The translations under genes were made by a program, and so were the position numbers. A stretch of DNA of 16,438 bases from JBBRHF01 sp038223055. GTDB taxonomy: Bacteria; Actinomycetota; Actinomycetes; JACCUZ01. Position 1 is the stretch's first letter; the number at the start of each line of letters is the position of its first letter. The notes under the pieces were generated by a model, which was not told the origin of the DNA, did no database searches, and worked only from the letters and a program-made list of their open reading frames with translations. Positions 6,599-13,219 of the stretch are shown piece after piece. Location: positions 1 to 16,438 of the forward strand of contig JBBRHF010000086.1 in assembly GCA_038223055.1 (NCBI GenBank), in the 5' to 3' direction.

Positions 6599-8102
6599 CA
6601 TGGAGCGTCTCGGCCGTCGCGACCGCCCGCAGGACGGCCATCGCCTTGTTGCGGCACTCGTCGTCCTCGGCGGCGGGGTCGGAGTCGGCGACGATGCCCC
6701 CGCCGGCCTGAACGTAGGCGGTCCCGTCTCGCATCAGGGCCGTGCGGATGGCGATGGCGGTGTCCAGGTTGCCGGCGAAGTCGAGGTAGCCGACGCAGCC
6801 GCCGTAGAGACCGCGCCGGGTGGGCTCGAGCTCGTCGATGAGCTCCATGGCCCGCGGCTTGGGCGCCCCGGAAAGCGTCCCCGCGGGAAAGCAGGCGGTC
6901 AGCACGTCGTACGCCGAGCGGCCTTCGGCCACCTCGCCGACCACGGTGGACACGATGTGCATCACGTGGCTGTAGCGCTCGACCGACATGAAGTCGATGA
7001 CCTCCACGCTTCCCGGCGTACAGACCCTGCCGAGGTCGTTGCGCCCGAGGTCGACCAGCATGAGGTGCTCGGCCCGCTCCTTGGGGTCGGCCAGCAGGTC
7101 GGCGGCGAGCTCGGCGTCCTGCTCGGGGGTGTCCCCGCGCCACCGGGTGCCCGCGATCGGGTGCAGCATCGCGCGCCGGTCGGTCACCTTGACCAGGGCC
7201 TCGGGGCTGGAGCCGACGACGTCGAAGCCTTCGAGGCGCAGGAGGTACATGTAGGGGCTGGGGTTGGTGACCCGCAGCATCCGATAGACGTCGAGGGCAT
7301 CGGCGGACGTGCTCACCTCGAACCGCTGGCTCACCACTACCTGATAGGCCTCGCCGGCCTTGATCTCCTCGATCACCCGGGTGATTGCGGCGGCGTGCTG
7401 CTCGGGCGAGCGGCGGCGAAGGTAGTCGGGCTCGGCGTGCGGGTCATAGGCGGCGGTGGTGGACGGGGCGGGCGCCGCCAGCTCGCTGGTCATCCGGTCG
7501 AGGCGCTGCAGCGCGTCGGCGTAGGCCCAGTCGACCCGGTCATCGGTGTCGTCGTAGTTGATGGCGTTGGCGATCAGCAGCAACGACCCGTCCGCGTGGT
7601 CGAGGACGGCGAGGTCGGTGGCCAGAATCATCGCGAGCTCGGGCAGGTGCAGGTCGTCCTCGGCGTGCTCGGGCAGGCGCTCGAACCGGCGTACGGCGTC
7701 GTAGCCGACGTATCCCACCAGCCCCCCGGTCAACGGCGGCAGCCCCGGCAGCGCCTCGGTGTGCAGGGCGGCCACGGTTGCCCTCAGCGCCTCGAGGGGG
7801 TCGCCGGCGGTCGGCACCCCGGCCGGGGGGTCGCCGAGCCAGTGGGTCTGGCCGGCGACCTCGGTCAGGGTGGCGTGGGATCGGGCGCCGATGAAGGAGT
7901 AGCGCGACCAGACCCCGCCGTGCTCGGCAGACTCCAGCAGGAAGGTGCCGGGGCGGTCGGCGGCGAGCTTGCGGTAGACCCCCACGGGTGTCTCGCCGTC
8001 GGCAAGCAGGCGGCGGGTCACCGGGATGACCCGCCGGTCGCGGGCGAGCCGTCGGAACGTCTCGAGGTCGGGTGAAGGGCGCATCGAGGTCACCCGGCCC
8101 AT
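6588..8102 (-). CDS. trpE: anthranilate synthase component I
   Basis: TrpE converts chorismate to anthranilate, using ammonia from a TrpG partner that is not in the window. It is 504 residues, a normal length for a stand-alone component I. LLES (55-58) is the tryptophan feedback-binding element. The chorismate-binding core shows PIAGTR (315-320), LGRNDLGRV (352-360), FPAGTLSGAPK (405-415) and QAGGGIVADSDP (465-476). The ATG at 8100-8102 is used here, with GAGG about 11 bases upstream. An in-frame ATG 6 codons later (8082-8084, MRPSP) is a real alternative. It lies 29 bases after hisI, so it is probably read from the hisI promoter. I see no Trp-rich leader peptide or attenuator before it. Confidence 0.96.
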   Translation of the reverse strand: MGRVTSMRPSPDLETFRRLARDRRVIPVTRRLLADGETPVGVYRKLAADRPGTFLLESAEHGGVWSRYSFIGARSHATLTEVAGQTHWLGDPPAGVPTAGDPLEALRATVAALHTEALPGLPPLTGGLVGYVGYDAVRRFERLPEHAEDDLHLPELAMILATDLAVLDHADGSLLLIANAINYDDTDDRVDWAYADALQRLDRMTSELAAPAPSTTAAYDPHAEPDYLRRRSPEQHAAAITRVIEEIKAGEAYQVVVSQRFEVSTSADALDVYRMLRVTNPSPYMYLLRLEGFDVVGSSPEALVKVTDRRAMLHPIAGTRWRGDTPEQDAELAADLLADPKERAEHLMLVDLGRNDLGRVCTPGSVEVIDFMSVERYSHVMHIVSTVVGEVAEGRSAYDVLTACFPAGTLSGAPKPRAMELIDELEPTRRGLYGGCVGYLDFAGNLDTAIAIRTALMRDGTAYVQAGGGIVADSDPAAEDDECRNKAMAVLRAVATAETLHAAT

Positions 8103-8131
8103 TGTTGTGGTTGCCTCGCCCCGCCGGCGGT

Positions 8132-8521
8132 TCAGGGGGCCAGCAACGGGTCGGCGTCAAAGCAGCTGTGAGCACCGGTGTGGCAGGCGGGGCCGACCTG
8201 GTCGACGACCACGAGCAGGGCGTCGCCGTCGCAGTCAAGGCTCACCGAACGGACATGCTGCACGTGACCGGAGGTGTCGCCCTTGCGCCACATCTCCAGG
8301 CGGCTCCGGCTCCAGAAGGTCGCACGGCCGGTCGTGAGCGTCAGGTGCAGCGCCTCGTCGTTCATCCAGCCCACCATGAGGACCTCCCTGGTGCCCTCCT
8401 GCTGTACGACAGCAGCGACGAGCCCTGCCCGGTCGCGAGTGATCCGGGCCGCGACGGCGGGGTCGAGGCCGGACGCGGGGACGGGAGCGGACGCCGGTGG
8501 GGTGCGGGTCATGCCGCCCAT
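8132..8521 (-). CDS. hisI: phosphoribosyl-AMP cyclohydrolase
   Basis: HisI opens the purine ring of phosphoribosyl-AMP in the third step of histidine synthesis. The 129 residues are the cyclohydrolase domain alone; the HisE pyrophosphohydrolase domain is not fused. VLMVGWMNDEAL (47-58) and WSRSR (70-74) with KGDTSGHVQHV (80-90) are family signatures. DCDGD (96-100) holds metal-binding acids and the first zinc cysteine, and GPACHTGAHSCF (110-121) gives the other two cysteines. Two starts are possible: ATG at 8521 or the ATG three codons in (8512, MTRTPP). It is divergent from the TrpB2 gene and 29 bases upstream of trpE, thus at the head of a hisI-trp transcription unit. Confidence 0.95.
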   Translation of the reverse strand: MGGMTRTPPASAPVPASGLDPAVAARITRDRAGLVAAVVQQEGTREVLMVGWMNDEALHLTLTTGRATFWSRSRLEMWRKGDTSGHVQHVRSVSLDCDGDALLVVVDQVGPACHTGAHSCFDADPLLAP

Positions 8522-8545
8522 TCTGACGCCCGTGCGCCCGGCGGG

Positions 8546-8574
8546 CGGCTAGGGTTCGCTGCGCCGACCAGCAA
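8546..8574. promoter_or_regulatory. candidate overlapping divergent promoters of hisI (-) and the TrpB2 gene (+)
   Basis: On the minus strand TTGCTG (8574-8569), a 17-base spacer and TAGCCG (8551-8546) form a plausible promoter for hisI. On the plus strand TAGGGT (8550-8555) fits a TANNNT -10 for the TrpB2 gene and shares the TA at 8550-8551, but it has no convincing -35. A 13-bp palindrome, cgcccggcgggcg (8535-8547), overlaps the hisI -10. The whole divergent gap is only 83 bases. These are pattern matches only. Confidence 0.35.
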
Positions 8575-8604
8575 GGTGCCGGTCGAGGTCCGTGGAGGTC
8601 TGCC

Positions 8605-9969
8605 GTGTCGCTGCAGCACAAGATCACGCTCGACGAGTCCGAGCTGCCGACGCGCTGGTACAACATCATCCCCGACCTGCCCGCCCCTCCCCCGCCGCCG
8701 CTGCACCCCGCGACGCTGGCGCCGGTCGGCCCCGAGGACCTGGCGCCGCTGTTCCCGATGGACCTCATCGCGCAGGAGGTCACCCAGGAGCGCTACGTCG
8801 ACATCCCCGACGAGGTGCTCGACATCTACCGGCTGTGGCGCCCTTCGCCGCTCTACCGGGCGCACCGGCTGGAGCAGGCGCTGGGCACTCCGGCCCACAT
8901 CTACTACAAGTACGAGGGCGTGTCCCCCGCCGGATCGCACAAGCCGAACACCGCCGTGCCACAGGCGTTCTACAACGCCCGGAGCGGGGTCACCAAGCTC
9001 ACCACCGAGACCGGCGCCGGGCAGTGGGGGACGGCGCTTGCCTTCGCCTGCGCGCAGTTCGGCCTCGAGTGCGAGGTGTGGCAGGTCGGCGCGTCCTACG
9101 ACGCGAAGCCCTACCGCCGTACGGCGATGGAGGTCTTCGGGGCCTCGGTGCACCGCAGCCCGTCCGAGCTCACCGGACCCGGCCGCAAAGCGCTCGCCGA
9201 GGACGCGGCGCACCCGGGCAGCCTCGGCCTCGCGATCAGCGAGGCCGTCGAGGTGGCCGCCGCGGACGAGCACGCGCACTACGCGCTGGGCAGCGTGCTC
9301 AACCACGTGCTGCTGCACCAGACGATCATCGGGGAAGAGGCCCTGCTGCAAATGGCGAAGGTCGGGGAGAAACCCGACCTGATCGTCGGCTGCACCGGCG
9401 GCGGGTCCAACTTCGCCGGGCTGTCGTTCCCGTTCCTGCGGGAGAAACTGGCCGGGCGGATGGCTCCGGTGATCCGCGCGGTCGAGCCGGCGGCGTGCCC
9501 CTCGCTGACCCGCGGCACCTACGCCTACGACTACGGCGACATGGCCGGCTTCACGCCGCTGCTCAAGATGCACACGCTCGGCCACGACTTCGTCCCCGAC
9601 CCCATCCACGCCGGCGGCCTGCGCTACCACGGCATGAGCCCGCTGCTGTCCCACATCTACGAGCTCGGGCTGGTCGAGGCCCTTGCCATCCCGCAGGTGG
9701 AGTGCTTCCAGGCGGGGATCACGTTCGCCCGCAGCGAGGGCATCGTGCCGGCACCCGAACCCACCCACGCGCTCGCGGCCTGCATCCGAGAGGCGCTGGA
9801 GTGCAAGGAGACGGGGCAGCAGAAGGTGATCCTCACCGCGCTGTGCGGGCACGGGCACTTCGACATGGCGGCGTACGACGCCTTCCTCGGTGGTCGGATG
9901 GTCGACGAGGAGCTCTCCGCCGAGCGGTTCGGCGAAGCCCTGACCCGGCTGCCGCAGGTGGACCTCTGA
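8605..9969 (+). CDS. TrpB2-type PLP-dependent tryptophan synthase beta homologue
   Basis: A 454-residue PLP enzyme of the TrpB2 branch, longer than TrpB1 and with a distinct N-terminus (TRWYNIIPDLPAP, 16-28). The PLP lysine is Lys113 in YEGVSPAGSHKPN. ETGAGQWG (135-142) has the conserved Glu, with Trp where TrpB1 has His. GCTGGGSNFAGLSFPF (262-277) is the phosphate-binding loop in its TrpB2 form. TrpB2 enzymes generally make tryptophan from indole and serine or a related amino acid without needing TrpA. The real substrate here is unknown. The GTG start is fixed by GGAGG (8594-8598) six bases upstream. It is on the opposite strand to its trp neighbours and not linked to trpA; a TIGR03085 gene follows after 34 bases. 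Confidence 0.92.
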   Translation: MSLQHKITLDESELPTRWYNIIPDLPAPPPPPLHPATLAPVGPEDLAPLFPMDLIAQEVTQERYVDIPDEVLDIYRLWRPSPLYRAHRLEQALGTPAHIYYKYEGVSPAGSHKPNTAVPQAFYNARSGVTKLTTETGAGQWGTALAFACAQFGLECEVWQVGASYDAKPYRRTAMEVFGASVHRSPSELTGPGRKALAEDAAHPGSLGLAISEAVEVAAADEHAHYALGSVLNHVLLHQTIIGEEALLQMAKVGEKPDLIVGCTGGGSNFAGLSFPFLREKLAGRMAPVIRAVEPAACPSLTRGTYAYDYGDMAGFTPLLKMHTLGHDFVPDPIHAGGLRYHGMSPLLSHIYELGLVEALAIPQVECFQAGITFARSEGIVPAPEPTHALAACIREALECKETGQQKVILTALCGHGHFDMAAYDAFLGGRMVDEELSAERFGEALTRLPQVDL

Positions 9970-10003
9970 CCACTCGCCTAACCCTTCGCCTAACCTGGGG
10001 GGC
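9966..10003 (+). promoter_or_regulatory. candidate leaderless promoter with a duplicated -10-like element before the TIGR03085 gene
   Basis: TAACCT (9991-9996) lies 7 bases before the ATG at 10004, the spacing of a leaderless mRNA. The 10-mer tcgcctaacc is duplicated at 9974-9983 and 9986-9995, so a second TAACCC lies 12 bases upstream. CTGACC (9966-9971), overlapping the stop of the gene before, could be a -35 with a 19-base spacer. The g-run at 9997-10002 touches the ATG too closely to be a good Shine-Dalgarno sequence. Confidence 0.45.
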
Positions 10004-10639
10004 ATGACCACCCTGTCCCGCACCGAGCGCACAGCGCTGTGCGACCTGTTCCTCGAGCTCGGCCCCGACGCGGCGACCCTGTGCGAGGGGTGGGACACCC
10101 GCGACCTTGCGGCGCACCTGGCGACCCGCGAGCGACGCCCGGACGCCGTGCCCGGAGTGTTCCTCAAGAGCCTGGCGGGGCACACCGCCTCGGTGCAGGA
10201 CGGGTTCGCGGCCAAGCCCTATGACGAGCTGGTCGAGCTGGTCCGCGGCGGTCCGCCGTTGTGGTCGCCGATGGGCCTGCCCAAGGTCGAGAGCCTGGTC
10301 AACACGGCCGAGTTCTTCGTGCACCACGAGGATGTCCGCCGGGCCCAGATCGGGTGGGCCCCGCGCGAGCTGCCCGCCGCCGTCGAGGACGCGCTGTGGA
10401 CCGTCGCGTCCTGGCGCTCGAAGATGATGTTCCGGGGCGCCGGGTGCGGCGTGGTGCTGCAACGCTCGGACGCCCCCACCTCGGTCACCGCAAGGGCCGG
10501 CTCACCCGTCGCCGTCGTCACCGGAGCGCCGCAGGAACTGCTGCTCTACGTCTTCGGCCGCCGCGCCCACGCCCGGGTCGCGATCACCGGTCCGCCCGAG
10601 GCTCGCGCCGCGCTGGAGGGGATGTCGCTGGGGGCGTGA
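10004..10639 (+). CDS. TIGR03085-type protein (DinB / mycothiol maleylpyruvate isomerase-like fold)
   Basis: A 211-residue protein of the actinobacterial TIGR03085 type. LCEGWDTRDLAAHLATRERR (26-45) and NTAEFFVHHEDVRRA (100-114) are the recognisable blocks. They carry the His and Glu residues (His38, His107/108, Glu109) that in DinB-like four-helix proteins hold a metal. Relatives in this fold include mycothiol-dependent enzymes, but the substrate of this family is not known to me. Genes of this kind are often seen near hisI and hisF in Actinobacteria, with no clear reason. The ATG is chosen from the -10 spacing. Its stop lies in the first unit of a 17-bp repeat and it converges on hisF. Confidence 0.85.
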   Translation: MTTLSRTERTALCDLFLELGPDAATLCEGWDTRDLAAHLATRERRPDAVPGVFLKSLAGHTASVQDGFAAKPYDELVELVRGGPPLWSPMGLPKVESLVNTAEFFVHHEDVRRAQIGWAPRELPAAVEDALWTVASWRSKMMFRGAGCGVVLQRSDAPTSVTARAGSPVAVVTGAPQELLLYVFGRRAHARVAITGPPEARAALEGMSLGA

Positions 10640-10673
10640 ACGTCGCGGGAGCGTGAACGTCGCGGGAGCGTGA
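10634..10673. repeat. 17-bp tandem repeat between converging gene ends
   Basis: gcgtgaacgtcgcggga occurs exactly at 10634-10650 and 10651-10667, followed by a partial gcgtga (10668-10673). The array starts on the last sense codon of the TIGR03085 gene, repeats the TGA, and ends one base before the hisF stop (10675). It fills the whole 35-base convergent gap. I see no terminator-like stem with a T run. Confidence 0.93.
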
Positions 10674-10674
10674 T

Positions 10675-11445
10675 TCAGCGCACCTCGCTCCCGGCGGCGG
10701 ACAGGGCGGCTTTGACCTCCCCGATGCGCAACTGCCCGAAGTGAAACACGCTCGCCGCCAGCACCGCGTCGGCCCCCGCCTCGACCGCCGCGGGGAAGTC
10801 CTCGGGCCGGCCGGCGCCACCGCTCGCGATCACCGGGACGCGGACCCGCGCCCGCACCGCCCGGATCAGCTCCAGGTCGAACCCGGCGCGGGTGCCGTCG
10901 GCGTCCATCGAGTTGAGCAGGATCTCGCCGACACCGGCCTGCGCGCATGTCTGCGCCCACTCCAGGGCGTCGATGCCGGTGCCCTCGCGCCCGCCGTGGG
11001 TGGTGACCTCGAAACCGCTGGGCGTGATGGTGCCCGGCGGGCAGCGCCGGGCGTCGACCGAGAGCACCAGCACCTGGCTGCCGAACCGGGCCGCGATCTC
11101 ACTCACCAGCTCGGGCCGGGCCACCGCCGCCGTGTTGACCCCGACCTTGTCGGCACCGGCGCGCAGCAGCCGGTCGACGTCCTCGACCGCACGGACCCCG
11201 CCGCCGACCGTCAACGGGATGAACACCTGTTCGGCGGTGCGCCGCACCACGTCGTAGGTCGTCTCGCGCGAACCGCTGGACGCGGTGATGTCCAGGAACA
11301 CGAGCTCGTCGGCCCCCTCGGCGTCATAGACCCGGGCCATCTCGACCGGGTCGCCGGCATCGCGCAGGTTGGTAAAGTTGACGCCCTTGACCACTCGGCC
11401 GCCATCCACGTCGAGGCACGGGATAACCCGCACGGCGACGCTCAC
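10675..11445 (-). CDS. hisF: imidazole glycerol phosphate synthase, cyclase subunit
   Basis: HisF uses ammonia from HisH to turn PRFAR into imidazole glycerol phosphate and AICAR. With the GTG at 11443-11445 it is 256 residues, the usual length. Catalytic Asp12 (VIPCLDVDGGRVVKG, 7-21) and Asp131 (LSVDARR) are present. FLDITASS (50-57), TVGGGVR (79-85), HGGREGTGIDALEWA (150-164), LLNSMDADGT (176-185), ASGGAG (207-212) and the late AVLAASVFHF (227-236) all fit. It lies 28 bases after hisA with a poor Shine-Dalgarno sequence, so translation may depend on hisA. It is the last gene of the hisH-hisF run. Confidence 0.97.
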   Translation of the reverse strand: MSVAVRVIPCLDVDGGRVVKGVNFTNLRDAGDPVEMARVYDAEGADELVFLDITASSGSRETTYDVVRRTAEQVFIPLTVGGGVRAVEDVDRLLRAGADKVGVNTAAVARPELVSEIAARFGSQVLVLSVDARRCPPGTITPSGFEVTTHGGREGTGIDALEWAQTCAQAGVGEILLNSMDADGTRAGFDLELIRAVRARVRVPVIASGGAGRPEDFPAAVEAGADAVLAASVFHFGQLRIGEVKAALSAAGSEVR

Positions 11446-11473
11446 CGCCGGCCGCCGCGGGTGCGCGCGGATG

Positions 11474-12208
11474 TCACGTGACCGTCGCCAGGGCCTGCTC
11501 CAAGGTGAACGCCCCCGCGTAGAGGGCCTTGCCGACGATCGCGCCCTCGACGCCGAGGGGCACGAGTTCCGCGATGGCCTGCAGGTCGGCCAGGCTGGAC
11601 ACACCGCCGGAGGCCACGACCGGGCGGTCGGTCGCGGCGCACACGTCGCGCAACAGGTCGAGGTTGGGCCCGGTCATCGTGCCGTCCCGGCCGACGTCGG
11701 TGACGACGTAGCGCGCGCAGCCGTGGCGGTCGAGTCGGGCCAGCACGTCGTAGAGCTCGCCGCCCTCCTGGGTCCAGCCGCGGGCGGCCAGCGTGGTGCC
11801 CCGCACGTCGAGACCGACGGCGATGCGGTCGCCGTGGGTGGCGATCGCCTTCGCGCACCACTCGGGGTCTTCCAGGGCCGCGGTGCCGATGTTGACCCGG
11901 GCGCACCCGGTGCGCAGCGCCGCGGCGAGCGTGTCGTCGTCACGGATTCCCCCGGAGAGCTCCACCCGTACGTCGACGCTGGACACGACCCGGGCGAGCA
12001 GGCTGGCGTTGCCGCCGCGCCCGAACGCAGCGTCCAGATCGACCAGGTGGATCCAGTCCGCGCCGGCGTCGGCCCAGGCGCGAGCCGCTGCGAGGGGCTC
12101 GCCGTAGGCCGTCTCGGTGCCGGCCTCGCCCCGCACCAGCCGCACCGCGCGCCCGTCGGAGACGTCCACGGCCGGCAACAGCACGAGGGGATGGGGGTTT
12201 GTCGGCAT
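11474..12208 (-). CDS. priA: phosphoribosyl isomerase A, likely dual HisA/TrpF function
   Basis: This TIM-barrel isomerase converts ProFAR to PRFAR in histidine synthesis. In Actinobacteria without trpF the same enzyme (PriA) also isomerises phosphoribosylanthranilate for tryptophan. The 244-residue product has LLPAVDVSDGRAVRLVRGEAG (10-30), HLVDLDAAFGRGGN (54-67) and ELSGGIRDDDTLAAA (83-97). ARGWTQEGG (142-150) with Arg143 and Trp145, and TDVGRDGTMTGPN (170-182) with Asp175, match the residues known to switch PriA between its two substrates. The trp cluster here has no trpF, which supports dual function. The ATG at 12206-12208 is preceded by GGAGG (12220-12224), about 11 bases upstream and overlapping the end of the previous gene. 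Confidence 0.93.
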   Translation of the reverse strand: MPTNPHPLVLLPAVDVSDGRAVRLVRGEAGTETAYGEPLAAARAWADAGADWIHLVDLDAAFGRGGNASLLARVVSSVDVRVELSGGIRDDDTLAAALRTGCARVNIGTAALEDPEWCAKAIATHGDRIAVGLDVRGTTLAARGWTQEGGELYDVLARLDRHGCARYVVTDVGRDGTMTGPNLDLLRDVCAATDRPVVASGGVSSLADLQAIAELVPLGVEGAIVGKALYAGAFTLEQALATVT

Positions 12209-12213
12209 GGGTG

Positions 12214-12552
12214 TCAGGACCTCCGGTCCAGGGCGAGGGTGACGAGCACGGGCAGCGACATTAGGCCGAACAGGGCCGCCGTCGCCCGCAGCCAGGGGTC
12301 GCCGGTGACGAGCCACACCACGACCTGCACGACGAGAAACAGCCCGAGGATGGTGGCGTTCTGGGCCCGCCGGCGACGGGCCAGCAGGCCTTGCTGGCGG
12401 CGCCAGCGGGTGCGCCGGGGCAGCGTCCGGGCAACGGTCGCGCGGGCGCCCCGGCGGCGCGCCGCACTCCGCTCGCGACGCTCGAGCCGGGCGGCTGCCG
12501 CGGCCTGGGCCTGCTCGCGCTGGGCGCGACGGACGGCTCGCTGCTTGCTCAC
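12214..12552 (-). CDS. small basic membrane protein between hisH and hisA, unknown function
   Basis: A 112-residue protein whose first 65 residues are very rich in Arg, Ala and Gln (KQRAVRRAQREQAQAAAAAR at 3-22, probably helical). Two hydrophobic segments follow (about 68-84 and 88-108). The basic half should face the cytoplasm. The GTG at 12550-12552 lies 4 bases after the hisH stop, and the stop lies 5 bases before the priA ATG, so it is tightly embedded in the his operon. I know similar small membrane proteins at this place in other actinobacterial his operons but no function for them. Codon use fits its neighbours, and the tight spacing argues that it is real. Confidence 0.75.
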   Translation of the reverse strand: MSKQRAVRRAQREQAQAAAAARLERRERSAARRRGARATVARTLPRRTRWRRQQGLLARRRRAQNATILGLFLVVQVVVWLVTGDPWLRATAALFGLMSLPVLVTLALDRRS

Positions 12553-12556
12553 CGGC

Positions 12557-13198
12557 TCACGCCCCCGCCAACGAGGCGACCCAGTTGTCCAGCAGGGCCA
12601 GGCCGGCGGCCCCGGACTTCTCGGGGTGGAACTGGGTCGCCGACAGGGGGCCGTTCTCCACCGCCGCCACGAACGGCTCGCCGTGCACCGCCCAGGTGAC
12701 CAGCGGCGCTTCGAGGTGCTCGGACGGAGCCAGCTCCCATCGTCGTACGCCGTAGGAGTGCACGAAGTAGAAGCGCTCCTGCTCGACCCCTCGGAACAGG
12801 GTGCTGCCGGCCGGTGCCGCCACGGTGTTCCACCCCATGTGCGGCAGGATCGGGGCCTGGAGCATCTCCACCGAGCCGGGCCACTCGCCGCACCCATCGC
12901 TGCTGTCACCGTGCTCGAGGCCGACCTCGAACAGGATCTGCATGCCCACGCAGATGCCCAGCACCGGCCGACCGCCCGCGAGCCGGCGACCGATCAGCTC
13001 GGGACCGTGGACCGCGCGCAGGCCCTGCATGCACGCGGCGAACGCACCGACCCCGGGCAGGACCAGCCCGTCCGCGTCCATCCCGATGCGGGGATCGCTC
13101 GTCACGGTCACCCGTGCACCGGTGCGGCCCAGTGCCCGCTCGGCCGAGCGCAGGTTGCCCGAGCCGTAGTCGAGCACGACGACGCTCGGTGGGCTCAC
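12557..13198 (-). CDS. hisH: imidazole glycerol phosphate synthase, glutaminase subunit
   Basis: HisH is a class I glutamine amidotransferase that feeds ammonia to HisF. With the GTG at 13198 it is 213 residues. The catalytic triad is Cys83 (LGICVGMQ), His191 and Glu193 (TQFHPEKS). VVLDYGSGNLRS (7-18) and LPGVGAFAACM (47-57) are standard. An in-frame TTG two codons upstream (13204) is possible, but TAGCCT lies exactly 6 bases before the GTG and there is no Shine-Dalgarno sequence, so I prefer the GTG and a leaderless transcript. hisB, hisC and hisD, often upstream, are replaced here by ilvD and a tandem repeat. Confidence 0.95.
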   Translation of the reverse strand: MSPPSVVVLDYGSGNLRSAERALGRTGARVTVTSDPRIGMDADGLVLPGVGAFAACMQGLRAVHGPELIGRRLAGGRPVLGICVGMQILFEVGLEHGDSSDGCGEWPGSVEMLQAPILPHMGWNTVAAPAGSTLFRGVEQERFYFVHSYGVRRWELAPSEHLEAPLVTWAVHGEPFVAAVENGPLSATQFHPEKSGAAGLALLDNWVASLAGA

Positions 13199-13210
13199 GG
13201 CCAAAGGCTA
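13199..13210 (-). promoter_or_regulatory. candidate leaderless promoter of hisH
   Basis: On the minus strand TAGCCT (13210-13205), then ttggcc, then the GTG of hisH at 13198. The expected start of transcription falls on the start codon. The region where a -35 would lie (about 13227-13233) is inside the first unit of the 14-bp repeat array and has no TTGAC-like hexamer. Confidence 0.45.
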
Positions 13211-13219
13211 CGCGAGGGA

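Noticed and set aside
6447..8075. A 542-codon open frame on the plus strand opposite trpE
   Set aside because: Composition is that of an antisense shadow, with long Gly/Val/Arg/His runs; trpE on the minus strand is complete and conserved.
8103..8131. Trp attenuator or leader peptide before trpE
   Set aside because: The gap to hisI is 29 bases, with no Trp codons, no leader ORF and no competing stems.
8509..10215. A 568-codon open frame on the minus strand opposite the TrpB2 gene
   Set aside because: It crosses the gap between two plus-strand genes and has no recognisable motif. The plus-strand TrpB2 has all PLP-site motifs and a good ribosome binding site.
10640..10674. Bidirectional terminator between the TIGR03085 gene and hisF
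   Set aside because: The gap is filled by the 17-bp repeat; only 3-4 bp stems can be drawn, and there is no T run on either strand.
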